DNA from: Citrobacter portucalensis
GTDB taxonomy: Bacteria > Pseudomonadota > Gammaproteobacteria > Enterobacterales > Enterobacteriaceae
Assembly (NCBI RefSeq): GCF_002042885.1
Contig: NZ_MVFY01000001.1
Location: 372,001 to 436,000 of the forward strand
Length of the DNA: 64,000 bases
Direction: 5' to 3'
The notes beneath the pieces are model-generated. The model searched no databases, was not told the origin of the DNA, and was given only the letters and a program-made list of their open reading frames with translations. Numbering within the stretch: the first letter of the stretch is position 1; each line of letters opens with the position of its first letter. Made by a program: the position numbers and the translations under genes. Shown piece by piece: positions 18,809 through 28,161 of this stretch.

Positions 18809-20349
18809 AAATACGCTCACAGGTAGGCATGGTTCTTAATCTGGATAAGTGCATCGGCTGCCACACCTGCTCCGTCACCTGTAAAAACGTCTGGACCGGG
18901 CGTGAAGGGATGGAATATGCGTGGTTTAACAACGTCGAGACTAAACCGGGGATTGGTTATCCAAAAAACTGGGAAGATCAGGAAGAGTGGCAAGGCGGCT
19001 GGGTTCGCGATGTTAACGGCAAGATAAGACCGCGTCTGGGCGGTAAGATGGGCGTCATCACCAAAATTTTCGCCAACCCGGTAATCCCGCAAATCGATGA
19101 TTACTATGAGCCGTTTACCTACGATTATCAGCATCTGCATAGCGCGCCGGAAAGCAAGAATCAGCCCACCGCGCGTCCGCGTTCGCTGATCGATGGTAAG
19201 CGGATGGACAAGATTATCTGGGGTCCAAACTGGGAAGAACTGCTCGGCGGCGAATTTTCAAAACGCGCCCGCGACCGTAACTTCGAGAAGATGCAAAAGG
19301 AGATGTACGGCCAGTTCGAAAACACCTTCATGATGTATTTACCGCGCCTGTGCGAGCACTGCCTGAATCCAAGCTGTGTCGCCACCTGCCCAAGCGGTGC
19401 TATCTACAAGCGTGAAGAAGACGGCATTGTGCTGATCGACCAGGATAAATGTCGCGGCTGGCGCTTGTGCATCAGCGGCTGTCCGTACAAAAAAATCTAC
19501 TTTAACTGGAAGAGCGGTAAGTCAGAGAAGTGCATTTTCTGCTATCCGCGTATTGAGTCTGGCCAGCCGACGGTATGTTCGGAAACCTGCGTTGGACGTA
19601 TCCGTTATCTCGGCGTATTGCTGTACGACGCCGACCGCATCGAAGAAGCGGCCAGCACCGAGCATGAGACCGATCTCTATGAGCGTCAGTGCGATGTATT
19701 CCTCAATCCGCACGATCCGGCGGTTATTGAAGAGGCGTTAAAACAAGGTATTCCGCATAACGTCATCGAAGCGGCCCAACGTTCGCCAGTCTACAAAATG
19801 GCGATGGACTGGAAGCTGGCGCTGCCGCTGCACCCGGAATATCGCACCCTGCCGATGGTCTGGTATGTACCGCCATTGTCACCGATTCAGTCGGTCGCCG
19901 ACGCGGGCGGACTGCCGCACAATGGCAACATTTTGCCGGCGGTTGAGTCGCTGCGAATTCCGGTTCAGTACCTCGCCAACATGCTCAGTGCGGGTGATAC
20001 CGGTCCGGTGCTGCGCGCGCTGAAACGTATGATGGCCATGCGCCACTATATGCGTGCGCAAACAGTGGAAGGCGTGACGGACACCCGCGCGATTGAGGAA
20101 GTAGGTTTGACCGTTGAGCAGGTTGAAGAGATGTATCGCTATCTGGCCATCGCCAACTATGAGGACCGCTTTGTGATCCCGACCAGCCACCGTGAAATGG
20201 CGCGCGATGCCTTCCCGGAGAAAAACGGCTGCGGATTTACCTTCGGTGACGGCTGCCATGGCTCAGATACCAAATTCAACCTGTTTAACAGTAGCCGTAT
20301 CGATGCAATCGACATCACCGAAGTGCGCGATAAAGCGGAGGGTGAATAA
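18805..20349 (+). CDS. narY: Nitrate reductase Z beta subunit
   Basis: This 514-residue electron-transfer subunit carries three [4Fe-4S] clusters and one [3Fe-4S] cluster. Cysteine groups are CIGCHTCSVTC, CEHCLNPSCVATC, CRGWRLCISGC and CIFC...CSETC. The Trp replacing a Cys in the third group is the known reason for the [3Fe-4S] centre in NarH/NarY. It overlaps narZ by 4 bp and narW by 1 bp, indicating translational coupling. Confidence 0.97.
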   Translation: MKIRSQVGMVLNLDKCIGCHTCSVTCKNVWTGREGMEYAWFNNVETKPGIGYPKNWEDQEEWQGGWVRDVNGKIRPRLGGKMGVITKIFANPVIPQIDDYYEPFTYDYQHLHSAPESKNQPTARPRSLIDGKRMDKIIWGPNWEELLGGEFSKRARDRNFEKMQKEMYGQFENTFMMYLPRLCEHCLNPSCVATCPSGAIYKREEDGIVLIDQDKCRGWRLCISGCPYKKIYFNWKSGKSEKCIFCYPRIESGQPTVCSETCVGRIRYLGVLLYDADRIEEAASTEHETDLYERQCDVFLNPHDPAVIEEALKQGIPHNVIEAAQRSPVYKMAMDWKLALPLHPEYRTLPMVWYVPPLSPIQSVADAGGLPHNGNILPAVESLRIPVQYLANMLSAGDTGPVLRALKRMMAMRHYMRAQTVEGVTDTRAIEEVGLTVEQVEEMYRYLAIANYEDRFVIPTSHREMARDAFPEKNGCGFTFGDGCHGSDTKFNLFNSSRIDAIDITEVRDKAEGE

Positions 20350-21044
20350 TGCAAATCCTGAAGGTTATCGGCCTGCTGATGGAATATCCCGACGAGCTGC
20401 TGTGGGAGTATAAAGACGACGCGCTGGCGCTTGTGGCCAGCGATGCCCCCATGCTTACCGAATTTAGCCAGGGATTGCTCAATGCGCCACTGCTGGATAA
20501 ACAAGCGGAATGGTGCGAAATCTTTGACCGGGGCCGGGCCACCTCTCTGCTGTTGTTTGAGCACGTGCACGCCGAGTCCCGTGACCGGGGTCAGGCGATG
20601 GTTGATCTGCTGGCGCAGTATGAAAAGGTCGGGCTACAGCTCGACTGCCGCGAACTACCGGATCATCTGCCGTTGTATCTGGAGTATTTGAGCGTGTTGC
20701 CGGAGGACCAGGCCAAAGAAGGACTGCAGAACGTTGCTCCGATTCTGGCTCTGTTGGGCGGGCGCTTAAAACAGCGCGGTACGCCATGGTATCAACTGTT
20801 TGACGCCCTGCTGCTGCTTGCCGGAAGCCCTCTTTCAAGTGACAGTGTCACTAAGCAGGTTGGTGCTGAAACCCGCGATGATACCCGTCAGGCGTTGGAT
20901 GCGGTGTGGGAAGAGGAACAGGTGAAGTTTATCGAGGATAACGCCACCGCCTGCGACAGTTCACCGTTACAAAACTATCAACGACGCTTTAGCCAGGACG
21001 TGGCGCCGCAGTATGTCGACGTCAGCGCGGGAGGCCCGAAATGA
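20349..21044 (+). CDS. narW: Nitrate reductase Z assembly chaperone
   Basis: This 231-residue NarJ-type chaperone is not part of the final enzyme. It holds the alpha-beta complex for molybdenum cofactor insertion and membrane docking. It has the helical TorD/NarJ fold with the [20 protein letters not shown]-terminus and the [11 protein letters not shown] segment. Starts overlap upstream (TAATG) and downstream (ATGA). Confidence 0.95.
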   Translation: MQILKVIGLLMEYPDELLWEYKDDALALVASDAPMLTEFSQGLLNAPLLDKQAEWCEIFDRGRATSLLLFEHVHAESRDRGQAMVDLLAQYEKVGLQLDCRELPDHLPLYLEYLSVLPEDQAKEGLQNVAPILALLGGRLKQRGTPWYQLFDALLLLAGSPLSSDSVTKQVGAETRDDTRQALDAVWEEEQVKFIEDNATACDSSPLQNYQRRFSQDVAPQYVDVSAGGPK

Positions 21045-21721
21045 TACAGTACCTGAACGTCTTTTTTTACGATATCTACCCGTACCTGTGCGGTACGGTG
21101 TTTATCCTCGGCAGTTGGCTACGCTATGACTACGGGCAATACACCTGGCGCGCCTCTTCCAGCCAGATGCTGGACAAACGCGGCATGGTGCTGTGGTCAA
21201 ACCTGTTCCACATCGGCATTCTGGGGATCTTTTTCGGTCACCTGTTCGGCATGCTAACGCCGCACTGGATGTATGCCTGGTTCCTGCCGATTGCGGTGAA
21301 ACAACAGATGGCGATGATTGCCGGTGGGCTTTGTGGCGTACTGACGCTGGTTGGTGGCGCAGGTTTGCTGGTGCGGCGTCTGACCAACCCGCGCATTCGT
21401 GCAACGTCTTCCACCGCTGATATTCTGATCCTTTGCGTTCTGCTGATTCAGTGTATCCTCGGCTTAACCACCATCCCGTTCTCCGCACAGCATCCTGACG
21501 GCAGTGAAATGCTGAAACTGGTTGGTTGGGCGCAGTCAGTGGTGACCTTCCAGGGCGGCGCATCTGCACATCTGGATGGCGTGGCGTTGATTTTCCGTGT
21601 GCACCTGGTTCTGGGGATGACTATCTTCCTGCTATTCCCGTTCACCCGTCTGGTCCACGTATGGAGTGCGCCGTTTGAGTACTTCACTCGCCGCTATCAA
21701 ATAGTGCGTTCCCGCCGATAA
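21041..21721 (+). CDS. narV: Nitrate reductase Z gamma subunit (cytochrome b)
   Basis: This 226-residue membrane subunit oxidises quinol and passes electrons through two b hemes to NarY. Five hydrophobic helices are visible, with heme-ligand histidines in the [17 protein letters not shown] and [14 protein letters not shown] regions and near the [14 protein letters not shown] end. It is the last gene of the operon and is followed by a REP-like palindrome. Confidence 0.96.
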   Translation: MIQYLNVFFYDIYPYLCGTVFILGSWLRYDYGQYTWRASSSQMLDKRGMVLWSNLFHIGILGIFFGHLFGMLTPHWMYAWFLPIAVKQQMAMIAGGLCGVLTLVGGAGLLVRRLTNPRIRATSSTADILILCVLLIQCILGLTTIPFSAQHPDGSEMLKLVGWAQSVVTFQGGASAHLDGVALIFRVHLVLGMTIFLLFPFTRLVHVWSAPFEYFTRRYQIVRSRR

Positions 21722-21732
21722 TTGAACTCTGA

Positions 21733-21760
21733 TGCCCGGTAGCGCTTGCGCTTACCGGGC
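21733..21760. repeat. REP-like palindrome after narV
   Basis: GCCCGGTA and TACCGGGC flank a GCGCTTGCGC core just after the narV stop. This is a single REP unit that may stabilise or end the nar transcript. Confidence 0.7.
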
Positions 21761-21820
21761 CTGCATCGCTATCCCGCTTTTTGTACGTTATGATGCTTCT
21801 CCATTTCAGGGAGAACGCTA

Positions 21821-22714
21821 ATGAAACCACAGGTTTACCACGTCGATGCCTTTACCTCGGTCCCTTTTCGCGGCAATTCAGCAGGTGTGGTTTTACATGC
21901 TGATGGACTGAGTGACGCGCAGATGCAGCTCATCGCTCGCGAGCTGCGTCATTCAGAAACCGCATTTCTGCTGACCAGTGACGACAGCGATGTTCGCATC
22001 CGCTATTTCACCCCGACGGTCGAAGTTCCTATCTGTGGGCATGCTACCGTCGCCGCGCATTATGTGCGGGCCAAGGTGCTGGGTCTGGGCAACTGCACGG
22101 CCTGGCAAACCTCGCTGGCCGGACGTCATCGGGTGGATATTGACGCTACCGGGAACGACTATCGCATTAGCCTTGAGCAAGGTGAACCGGGTTTTGAACC
22201 TCCGCTGGAGGGCGCTGTTCGTACTGCGATTCTCGATGCGCTGCACCTGAGCGAAGACGATATGCTGGCAGGCTTACCCATTCAGGTTGCCACGACCGGA
22301 CATTCGAAAGTGATGATTCCACTGAAACCCGAGGTGGACCTTGACGCCCTTTCCCCTGATTTACCGGCTTTGACCGCCATCAGCCAGCAAATTGGCTGTA
22401 ACGGCTTTTTCCCTTTTCAAATCCGCGAGGGCGAAAATGCCACTGATGGCCGCATGTTTTCACCTGCTATTGGTATTGTGGAAGACCCGGTTACCGGCAA
22501 TGCCAACGGTCCAATGGGCGCGTGGCTGGTCCACCATGGGCTGATGGCGCATGATGGGAAAACGTTACGTGTTCAGGGGCATCAGGGCCGTGCGCTCGGG
22601 CGCGACGGGATTGTTGATGTGACGGTGACTATCCGTGAAAACCAGCCGGAAAAAGTCACCATTACCGGTTCGGCGGTGATCCTGTTTCACGCAGAATGGG
22701 CGATAGATTTTTAA
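21821..22714 (+). CDS. yddE: PhzF-family isomerase-like protein YddE
   Basis: This 297-residue PhzF/diaminopimelate-epimerase-fold protein has the family features VDAFTSVPFRGNSAGVV near the N-terminus, the HSETAFL motif with the catalytic-type glutamate, and the late GIVEDPVTGNANGPMG motif. It matches E. coli YddE, whose structure is known but whose substrate is not. An AGGGAGAACG ribosome site precedes ATG 21821. It lies between REP elements as a single-gene unit. Confidence 0.93.
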   Translation: MKPQVYHVDAFTSVPFRGNSAGVVLHADGLSDAQMQLIARELRHSETAFLLTSDDSDVRIRYFTPTVEVPICGHATVAAHYVRAKVLGLGNCTAWQTSLAGRHRVDIDATGNDYRISLEQGEPGFEPPLEGAVRTAILDALHLSEDDMLAGLPIQVATTGHSKVMIPLKPEVDLDALSPDLPALTAISQQIGCNGFFPFQIREGENATDGRMFSPAIGIVEDPVTGNANGPMGAWLVHHGLMAHDGKTLRVQGHQGRALGRDGIVDVTVTIRENQPEKVTITGSAVILFHAEWAIDF

Positions 22715-22726
22715 TTGTTCCCGAAG

Positions 22727-22756
22727 GCCGGATAAGGCGATGACGCTGCATCCGGC
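22727..22756. repeat. REP element after yddE
   Basis: GCCGGAT...ATCCGGC with an internal GGCGATGACGC stretch is a standard REP unit between the convergent yddE and nhoA genes. Confidence 0.8.
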
Positions 22757-22772
22757 ATGACTTCCGATGCCC

Positions 22773-23618
22773 CTATTTCCCCGCCTCAGGATGCGTATCA
22801 AACGCCGCCATGACCGTCGCCAGCTCATCTTCGGTAAATCCATGCTTCACGTCATCCACACCCAGTCCAAATCGTTCTTGCAACAACGCATACAAACTGG
22901 CGACGTCAGGCAAATTAATCTGCTCTACCGCATGTCCATCCTGATAATGGGTAAAGTGAAAATTGGTTAACGTTAATTTCCCGCCGTCGGGCAGATGACG
23001 GCACATCAGCAGATGATGGCGAAAATGTGATTGCGGCCAGTGTGCGGACCAGAAGTTGCCCATCAGATAATCGCTCTGATGCTGCACGACCAGATCGAAA
23101 CGATACATTGACTGCCAGTGTTCGTGATGACGGAACTGGAGGATCCAATCTTCACCTTCCTGAATCAGCCGATATTCGCCGTGTGGCGTCTTCTGCTCAG
23201 TGTTGGCCTGCAGACGAATTGGTGCTGTCAGCGTTTGCCCGCCAAAGCCAACGTCGGCGATCCACTGTTCACCCTGTAATTCAATCAGCAACAAACGATG
23301 CGTGCGCGGCGGCAGACTTGACGGATTTGCCAGTACCACGCGACCGAGAAGGCTACGTACGTTAAAACCGATTTCGCGTAACGCGCGCTCAAACACGCCA
23401 TTCTGTTCAAAGCAATAACCGCCACGACGCGCCGTTACCAGCTTCTCTTCCAGCGACAAATCGTCAAGCTGCATCTCTCTTGGCAATAATACGTCCAGGT
23501 TTTCAAAGGGAATTGCGCTGTTGTGCAGTAGATGTAGCGCTTGCAAGGTTTCAAGGTTGACGTTGGCCGAACCTGACCAGCCAATACGGGCAAAATAAGC
23601 GGTTAAAAAAGGCGTCAT
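22773..23618 (-). CDS. nhoA: Arylamine N-acetyltransferase NhoA
   Basis: This 281-residue enzyme transfers acetyl from acetyl-CoA to arylamines and N-hydroxyarylamines, activating nitroaromatic mutagens in the Salmonella case. The catalytic triad is complete: Cys69 in RRGGYCFEQNG, His107 in RTHRLLL and Asp122 in IADVGFGG. Length and sequence match enteric NhoA/NatA. It is divergent from yddH across about 157 bp. Confidence 0.95.
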   Translation of the reverse strand: MTPFLTAYFARIGWSGSANVNLETLQALHLLHNSAIPFENLDVLLPREMQLDDLSLEEKLVTARRGGYCFEQNGVFERALREIGFNVRSLLGRVVLANPSSLPPRTHRLLLIELQGEQWIADVGFGGQTLTAPIRLQANTEQKTPHGEYRLIQEGEDWILQFRHHEHWQSMYRFDLVVQHQSDYLMGNFWSAHWPQSHFRHHLLMCRHLPDGGKLTLTNFHFTHYQDGHAVEQINLPDVASLYALLQERFGLGVDDVKHGFTEDELATVMAAFDTHPEAGK

Positions 23619-23775
23619 ACGGAGTTCCTGTTCGATTAATGCAGTACTTATAACGTATTTTTCGTTTTACGCTGTCGATTTTGTGCGTTGTTAATTCCTG
23701 TGAGGCGACAAAATCGCTAATACCGTTAATATCTATGTTTATTGTGGTGTGTTATCTCTCAGCCAAGGAGCATCC

Positions 23776-24348
23776 ATGAGCCATTTTCGTCCGATCGAAT
23801 TAAAACATGCCAGCCGGCTACTCAATCATGGCCCAACGATATTGATAACCAGCCGGGATGAGCATACCGAGCGGCGAAATGTGATGGCTGCGGCATGGTC
23901 AATGCCCGTGGAATTTGAGCCGCCGCGGGTAGCAATTGTTGTTGATAAGACCGCCTGGTCGCGGGATCTCATTGAACGTAGCGGTAAATTCGGCATCGTT
24001 ATTCCGGGTATCGCCGCCGTCAACTGGACCTGGGCCGTAGGCAGCGTTTCCGGTCGCGTGGAAGATAAATTCAACTGTTACGGCATTCCCGTGGTGCAAG
24101 GACCCGTGCTAGGTTTACCGCTGATAGAAGCGAAATGTCTGGCCTGGATGGAGTGTCGCCTGTTGCCAGCCACGGCGGCACAGGAAAAATATGACACTCT
24201 GTTTGGGGAAGTGGTCTCCGCTGCCGCTGATGAGCGAGCCTTCGTGGAAGGACGCTGGCAGTTTGATGATGGCAAGCTCAATACTCTGCATCACCTTGGG
24301 GCCGGAACGTTTATCTCCAGCGGGAAACGTATTATCGCAGGTGAATGA
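23776..24348 (+). CDS. yddH: Flavin reductase-like protein YddH
   Basis: This 190-residue flavin reductase-like, FMN-binding split-barrel protein is similar along its length to E. coli YddH. It has the WSMPVEFEPPRVAIVVDK segment and GKFGIVIPG typical of the fold. A physiological partner is not known. ATG 23776 is chosen because AAGGAG (23765-23770) lies just upstream; the in-frame extension to 23749 lacks a site. An imperfect hairpin (24360-24386) follows the stop. Confidence 0.9.
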   Translation: MSHFRPIELKHASRLLNHGPTILITSRDEHTERRNVMAAAWSMPVEFEPPRVAIVVDKTAWSRDLIERSGKFGIVIPGIAAVNWTWAVGSVSGRVEDKFNCYGIPVVQGPVLGLPLIEAKCLAWMECRLLPATAAQEKYDTLFGEVVSAAADERAFVEGRWQFDDGKLNTLHHLGAGTFISSGKRIIAGE

Positions 24349-24561
24349 TAGTATGCTAACGGATGGCAGTTCTGCTCTGTCATCCGCAACTGTTTTCTTA
24401 AAACCTCTGAAAAACCAGTTAGATAAATTACTCTGCCTTCCTTGCCTAATCATTCATGTGAATTATAGTTAATCTTGCACTAACTCAAATACCTAATCAA
24501 AACGCTATCCGTCAAAGCAGCATCCCCAACTGTACTTTTGAAGTGTCAGAGAGGTTTTACG

Positions 24562-26538
24562 ATGCAACTTAATAGAATCGCACAAAGTTTTATACTTGCT
24601 GGGTTACTCACATCGTTTTCTGTTCCCCTTATGGCCGCTGAAGCCCCCAAAGACGCTACAGCCGCCACGCAACAAGCCAACAACGCGCTTTACAATCAAC
24701 TGCCCTTCTCCGATAACACCGACTTTACCGACGCCCACAAAGGCTTTATCGCCCCACTCCCGCAGGACGTGATCAAGGGCGAGCAGGGAAATGTTATCTG
24801 GAATCCGCAGCAGTACGCGTTCATCAAAGAAGGCGATAAAGCCCCGGATACGGTAAACCCGAGCCTGTGGCGTCAATCTCAGTTGATCAACATCAGCGGG
24901 CTGTTTGAAGTAACGGATGGCGTTTACCAGATTCGTAACCTCGATCTGTCAAACATGACCATTATTGAAGGTAAAGAAGGCATCACCGTTGTTGACCCGC
25001 TGGTCTCGGCAGAAACGGCCAAAGTCGGGATGGATCTTTACTTTAAAAACCGCGGTAAAAAACCGGTTGTTGCAGTGATTTATACCCACAGCCACGTTGA
25101 CCATTACGGCGGCGTACGCGGCGTTGTCGATGAAGCCGACGTTAAAGCGGGCAAAGTGAAAGTTTATGCGCCAGCCGGCTTTATGGAAGCCGCGGTCGCT
25201 GAGAATATCATGGCCGGTAACGTCATGAGCCGCCGCGCGAGCTACATGTACGGCAACCTACTCAAACCTGATGCCAAAGGCCAGGTCGGCGCGGGACTGG
25301 GAACCACGACCTCCGCGGGAACCGTTACCCTGATTGCGCCAACAAATATCATTGAGAAAGATGGACAAAAAGAGGTCATCGATGGCCTGACCTATGACTT
25401 CATGCTGGCCCCGGGTTCCGAAGCACCGTCGGAAATGCTGTGGTACATCGAAGAGAAGAAACTGATTGAATCCGCAGAAGATGTTACCCACACCCTGCAC
25501 AACACCTACTCCCTGCGCGGAGCCAAAATTCGTGAGCCGCTGCCGTGGTCCAAATACATCAACGAAGCGATTGTGCGCTGGGGTGATAAAGCCGAAGTGC
25601 TGATGGCGCAGCACCACTGGCCAACCTGGGGTAATGACAAGGTGGTCAGCCTGCTGAAAAGTCAGCGCGATCTGTATCGTTACATCAACGACCAGACGCT
25701 ACGCATGGCTAACGAAGGTCTGACCCGCGATGAAATCGCTGCCAACTTTAAGCTGCCGGACTCACTGGCACATACCTGGGCTAACCGCGGTTACTATGGC
25801 TCCGTGAGCCATGACGTAAAAGCGACCTATGTGCTCTATCTCGGCTGGTTTGACGGCAACCCGGCAACGCTGGATGAGCTGCCGCCGGAAGAGTCTGCGA
25901 AGAAATTTGTCGACTACATGGGTGGTGCGGACGCCATTTTGCAGAAAGCAAAAGCCGACTATGACCAGGGCAACTACCGCTGGGTGGCACAGGTGGTAAG
26001 CAAAGTGGTGTTTGCCGATCCGAATAACCAGGCAGCACGTAATCTGGAAGCAGATGCGCTTGAGCAACTGGGTTATCAGGCTGAATCCGGCCCGTGGCGT
26101 AACTTCTACCTGACAGGCGCGCAAGAGCTGCGTAACGGCGTGGTCAAAGGCCCAACCCCGAATACCGCCAGCCCGGATACTGTTCGTGCTATGACGCCGG
26201 AAATGTTCTTCGATTATCTGGCAGTGCATATTAATGGACAAAAAGCGGGTGATGCGAAGTCAGTGTTTAACATCGATCTTGGTAGTGATGGCGGTAAATA
26301 TAAGCTTGAGCTGGAGAATGGCGTCCTGAACCATACCGCCAATGCCGAAGCGAAAGATGCCGATGCTACGATCACGCTTAATCGCGATACGCTGAACAAA
26401 ATCATCCTCAAGGAAGTGACGCTGAAACAGGCACAAGACAGCGGTGACGTGAAGATAACCGGTGACGGCGCCAAGCTTGATGCCATGCTCGGCTATATGG
26501 ATAAATTCGAATTCTGGTTCAACATCGTTACGCCATAA
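24562..26538 (+). CDS. Secreted alkylsulfatase, metallo-beta-lactamase fold
   Basis: This 658-residue enzyme is like SdsA1/YjcS and hydrolyses alkyl sulfates such as SDS to alcohol and sulfate. A signal peptide ends near AEA (residues 1-27). The zinc-binding motif THSHVDHYGG starts at residue 175, with further metal or active-site segments APGSEAPSEML, ESAEDVTHTLHN and AQHHWPTWG. An alkylsulfatase dimerisation domain follows, then a C-terminal SCP2-like sterol-carrier domain (from about 535) that binds the alkyl chain. ATG 24562 fits the signal peptide and a GAGAGG site. It is not part of this locus in E. coli or Salmonella as I remember them, so it is probably acquired. No obvious regulator or sulfate-use gene is adjacent. 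Confidence 0.9.
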   Translation: MQLNRIAQSFILAGLLTSFSVPLMAAEAPKDATAATQQANNALYNQLPFSDNTDFTDAHKGFIAPLPQDVIKGEQGNVIWNPQQYAFIKEGDKAPDTVNPSLWRQSQLINISGLFEVTDGVYQIRNLDLSNMTIIEGKEGITVVDPLVSAETAKVGMDLYFKNRGKKPVVAVIYTHSHVDHYGGVRGVVDEADVKAGKVKVYAPAGFMEAAVAENIMAGNVMSRRASYMYGNLLKPDAKGQVGAGLGTTTSAGTVTLIAPTNIIEKDGQKEVIDGLTYDFMLAPGSEAPSEMLWYIEEKKLIESAEDVTHTLHNTYSLRGAKIREPLPWSKYINEAIVRWGDKAEVLMAQHHWPTWGNDKVVSLLKSQRDLYRYINDQTLRMANEGLTRDEIAANFKLPDSLAHTWANRGYYGSVSHDVKATYVLYLGWFDGNPATLDELPPEESAKKFVDYMGGADAILQKAKADYDQGNYRWVAQVVSKVVFADPNNQAARNLEADALEQLGYQAESGPWRNFYLTGAQELRNGVVKGPTPNTASPDTVRAMTPEMFFDYLAVHINGQKAGDAKSVFNIDLGSDGGKYKLELENGVLNHTANAEAKDADATITLNRDTLNKIILKEVTLKQAQDSGDVKITGDGAKLDAMLGYMDKFEFWFNIVTP

Positions 26539-26546
26539 GCACAACG

Positions 26547-26576
26547 AAAACGGGCGGAAATCCGCCCGTTTTTTCT
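26547..26576. terminator. Bidirectional terminator
   Basis: AAAACGGGCGGA/TCCGCCCGTTTT is a perfect 12-bp stem followed by T's on the plus strand and preceded by A's. It serves the convergent alkylsulfatase and pptA genes. Confidence 0.92.
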
Positions 26577-26803
26577 TACATACTGTAGCCAGGTTTTTTA
26601 ATTAATCTCGCCATCTGCGGCGCAATTTCCGTATCCCACACGGCCTGCCACGCCTCTGGCTCAATTTCATTGAGCGCCACGCTGACTGAACTGTCTTTGC
26701 TTTGCAAATGACGAATAATAACCTCGGTAATATCCGCCGCCAGGGCGGTTTTCTGTTCGTCGGTAAGAGAGCGAGGAAAACATTTAATATCAACGTGCGG
26801 CAT
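26576..26803 (-). CDS. pptA: 4-oxalocrotonate tautomerase-like PptA
   Basis: This 75-residue tautomerase-superfamily protein matches E. coli PptA (YdcE). The amino-terminal proline is Pro1 after removal of Met ([10 protein letters not shown]), the catalytic general base of the family. E. coli PptA tautomerises phenylpyruvate in vitro; its natural substrate is unknown. The start is MPHVD at 26803 with AAGGAA upstream; the longer frame to 27013 overlaps the LacI gene and is not supported. Confidence 0.93.
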   Translation of the reverse strand: MPHVDIKCFPRSLTDEQKTALAADITEVIIRHLQSKDSSVSVALNEIEPEAWQAVWDTEIAPQMARLIKKPGYSM

Positions 26804-26837
26804 AGCAGATTCCTTATTGTTTTGGATTGCAGGTAAC

Positions 26838-27893
26838 TTATGCGGACTCTCGTTCAACCAGATGAAAACCGACATCAATAATATCGTCTTCACGCGGAAT
26901 TTGTTCGATACGATCGGCAAGCAGTGAGGCAGCACGTTGCCCGATGGCTCGTCTGTCGACGCTGACGGTGGTGATGGCTGGCCGATTGCTGGCAGCAAAA
27001 TCGAGATCGCCAAAACCGATTACCGCTAACTCTTGCGGCACGCGTATACCGCGACTCTCGGCCTCCATGATCGCCCCCTGAGCTAACGTATCTGAGCTAC
27101 AGACAATGACATCAAACTTGCGATCCGCCAATAGCTGCGCCAATCCAGTGCGTCCCAATGCCAGAGAGGCCGGAAGTGGGACGTCCACCTGTGCGTCAGC
27201 CGCAATACCATGACGACTCAACGCATCGCACAGTCCTTGTTTACGCTGGCCTGCCCGGCGATCGGCAGTCCATAACAACCCCGGACGTCGATAGCCTTTA
27301 TTCAGCAGATAGTCTGCCACCGCTTGCCCGACCTTTTCATGCGAAAAACCGACCAGCATATCGATGGGTGTTGGGGTTAAATCCCAGATTTCCACGACCG
27401 GGATGGCCGCATTAAGAATCACTTTTTTCAGCTCAGCGGTATGATGAATACCGGTGAGTACTACACCATCCGGACGACGAGAAAGCAGCGTCGCCACCAG
27501 CTCCGCCTCTGTTTGCGGCGTATAACCCGACACGCAGAGCAAAATGTGGTATCCGCGTTCTGCCAGTTCATCACTTAATGACTGGATGGTATCGACAAAC
27601 ATATTGTTGTTAATTTGCGGAATAACCACGGCGATAAGCTTGCTGCGACGCGACGCCAGTCCCCCAGCCAGTGCGTTGGGAATATAGCCGGTGGCGCGCA
27701 CCGCCTGCATCACTTTTTCAACCGTTTTCGGGCGCACCAGCTGCGGGGTATTCAACGCCCTGCTCACCGTCATGGGTGACAATCCCGCGGTACGGGCAAC
27801 ATCTTCCAGCGTGGGAGCGCGCGGTGGTTTGGGATTTTTCACTGTCGATGCCCTTGTCAAAAATCGCTGATTTATCCTGGCATTATTCATCAT
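26838..27893 (-). CDS. LacI-family repressor (GntR-like) of the talarate/galactarate genes
   Basis: This regulator of about 351 residues has an N-terminal LacI HTH ([20 protein letters not shown], about 28-47) after a basic leader. A periplasmic-binding-protein-like effector domain follows, with [14 protein letters not shown] at its start. It is divergent from the dehydratase gene, and near-identical operators lie in front of both. It therefore most likely represses both promoters until an aldarate-derived inducer binds. Two adjacent ATG codons (27893, 27890) and a weak ribosome site leave the exact start open. Confidence 0.88.
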   Translation of the reverse strand: MMNNARINQRFLTRASTVKNPKPPRAPTLEDVARTAGLSPMTVSRALNTPQLVRPKTVEKVMQAVRATGYIPNALAGGLASRRSKLIAVVIPQINNNMFVDTIQSLSDELAERGYHILLCVSGYTPQTEAELVATLLSRRPDGVVLTGIHHTAELKKVILNAAIPVVEIWDLTPTPIDMLVGFSHEKVGQAVADYLLNKGYRRPGLLWTADRRAGQRKQGLCDALSRHGIAADAQVDVPLPASLALGRTGLAQLLADRKFDVIVCSSDTLAQGAIMEAESRGIRVPQELAVIGFGDLDFAASNRPAITTVSVDRRAIGQRAASLLADRIEQIPREDDIIDVGFHLVERESA

Positions 27894-27968
27894 GATTTTG
27901 GCTATTGCCAGCGTTGCTCAGTGATAACGCAGGGAAAACAGCAGCTTAGTTAATTATCGCCACTCAAA

Positions 27969-27984
27969 ATGATAGCGCAATCAC
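27969..27984. promoter_or_regulatory. LacI-type operator O1 (repressor side)
   Basis: ATGATAGCGCAATCAC has a GCGC centre with ATGAT/ATCAC arms, the LacI-family layout. It lies 76 bp upstream of the repressor start, which suggests autoregulation. Confidence 0.7.
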
Positions 27985-28100
27985 AATGATTTGTGCATTT
28001 CTCCATAAAGTACTGGAATGTGACGTCGTTTATAATTTACCACCCTTCTCTCTCTGAATTTGTGAGCAATTGTTCAAATCGCAGTCAATTCGCTGGCGCA

Positions 28101-28116
28101 GTGATTGCGCTAACAT
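28101..28116. promoter_or_regulatory. LacI-type operator O2
   Basis: GTGATTGCGCTAACAT is the inverted-orientation, less perfect copy of the same motif, 6 bp before O3. Confidence 0.62.
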
Positions 28117-28121
28117 TAAAA

Positions 28122-28137
28122 ATGATAGCGCAATCAT
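28122..28137. promoter_or_regulatory. LacI-type operator O3 (dehydratase side)
   Basis: ATGATAGCGCAATCAT is nearly a perfect palindrome (ATGAT-N6-ATCAT with GCGC centre), 24 bp before the dehydratase ATG. It would block the promoter or early elongation. Confidence 0.75.
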
Positions 28138-28161
28138 TTGTTATCACCAGGAGAGAACAAT

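Noticed and set aside
26804-27013. N-terminal extension of pptA to 145 residues
   Set aside because: It overlaps the LacI gene; the tautomerase needs Pro directly after the initiator Met, which fixes the start at 26803.
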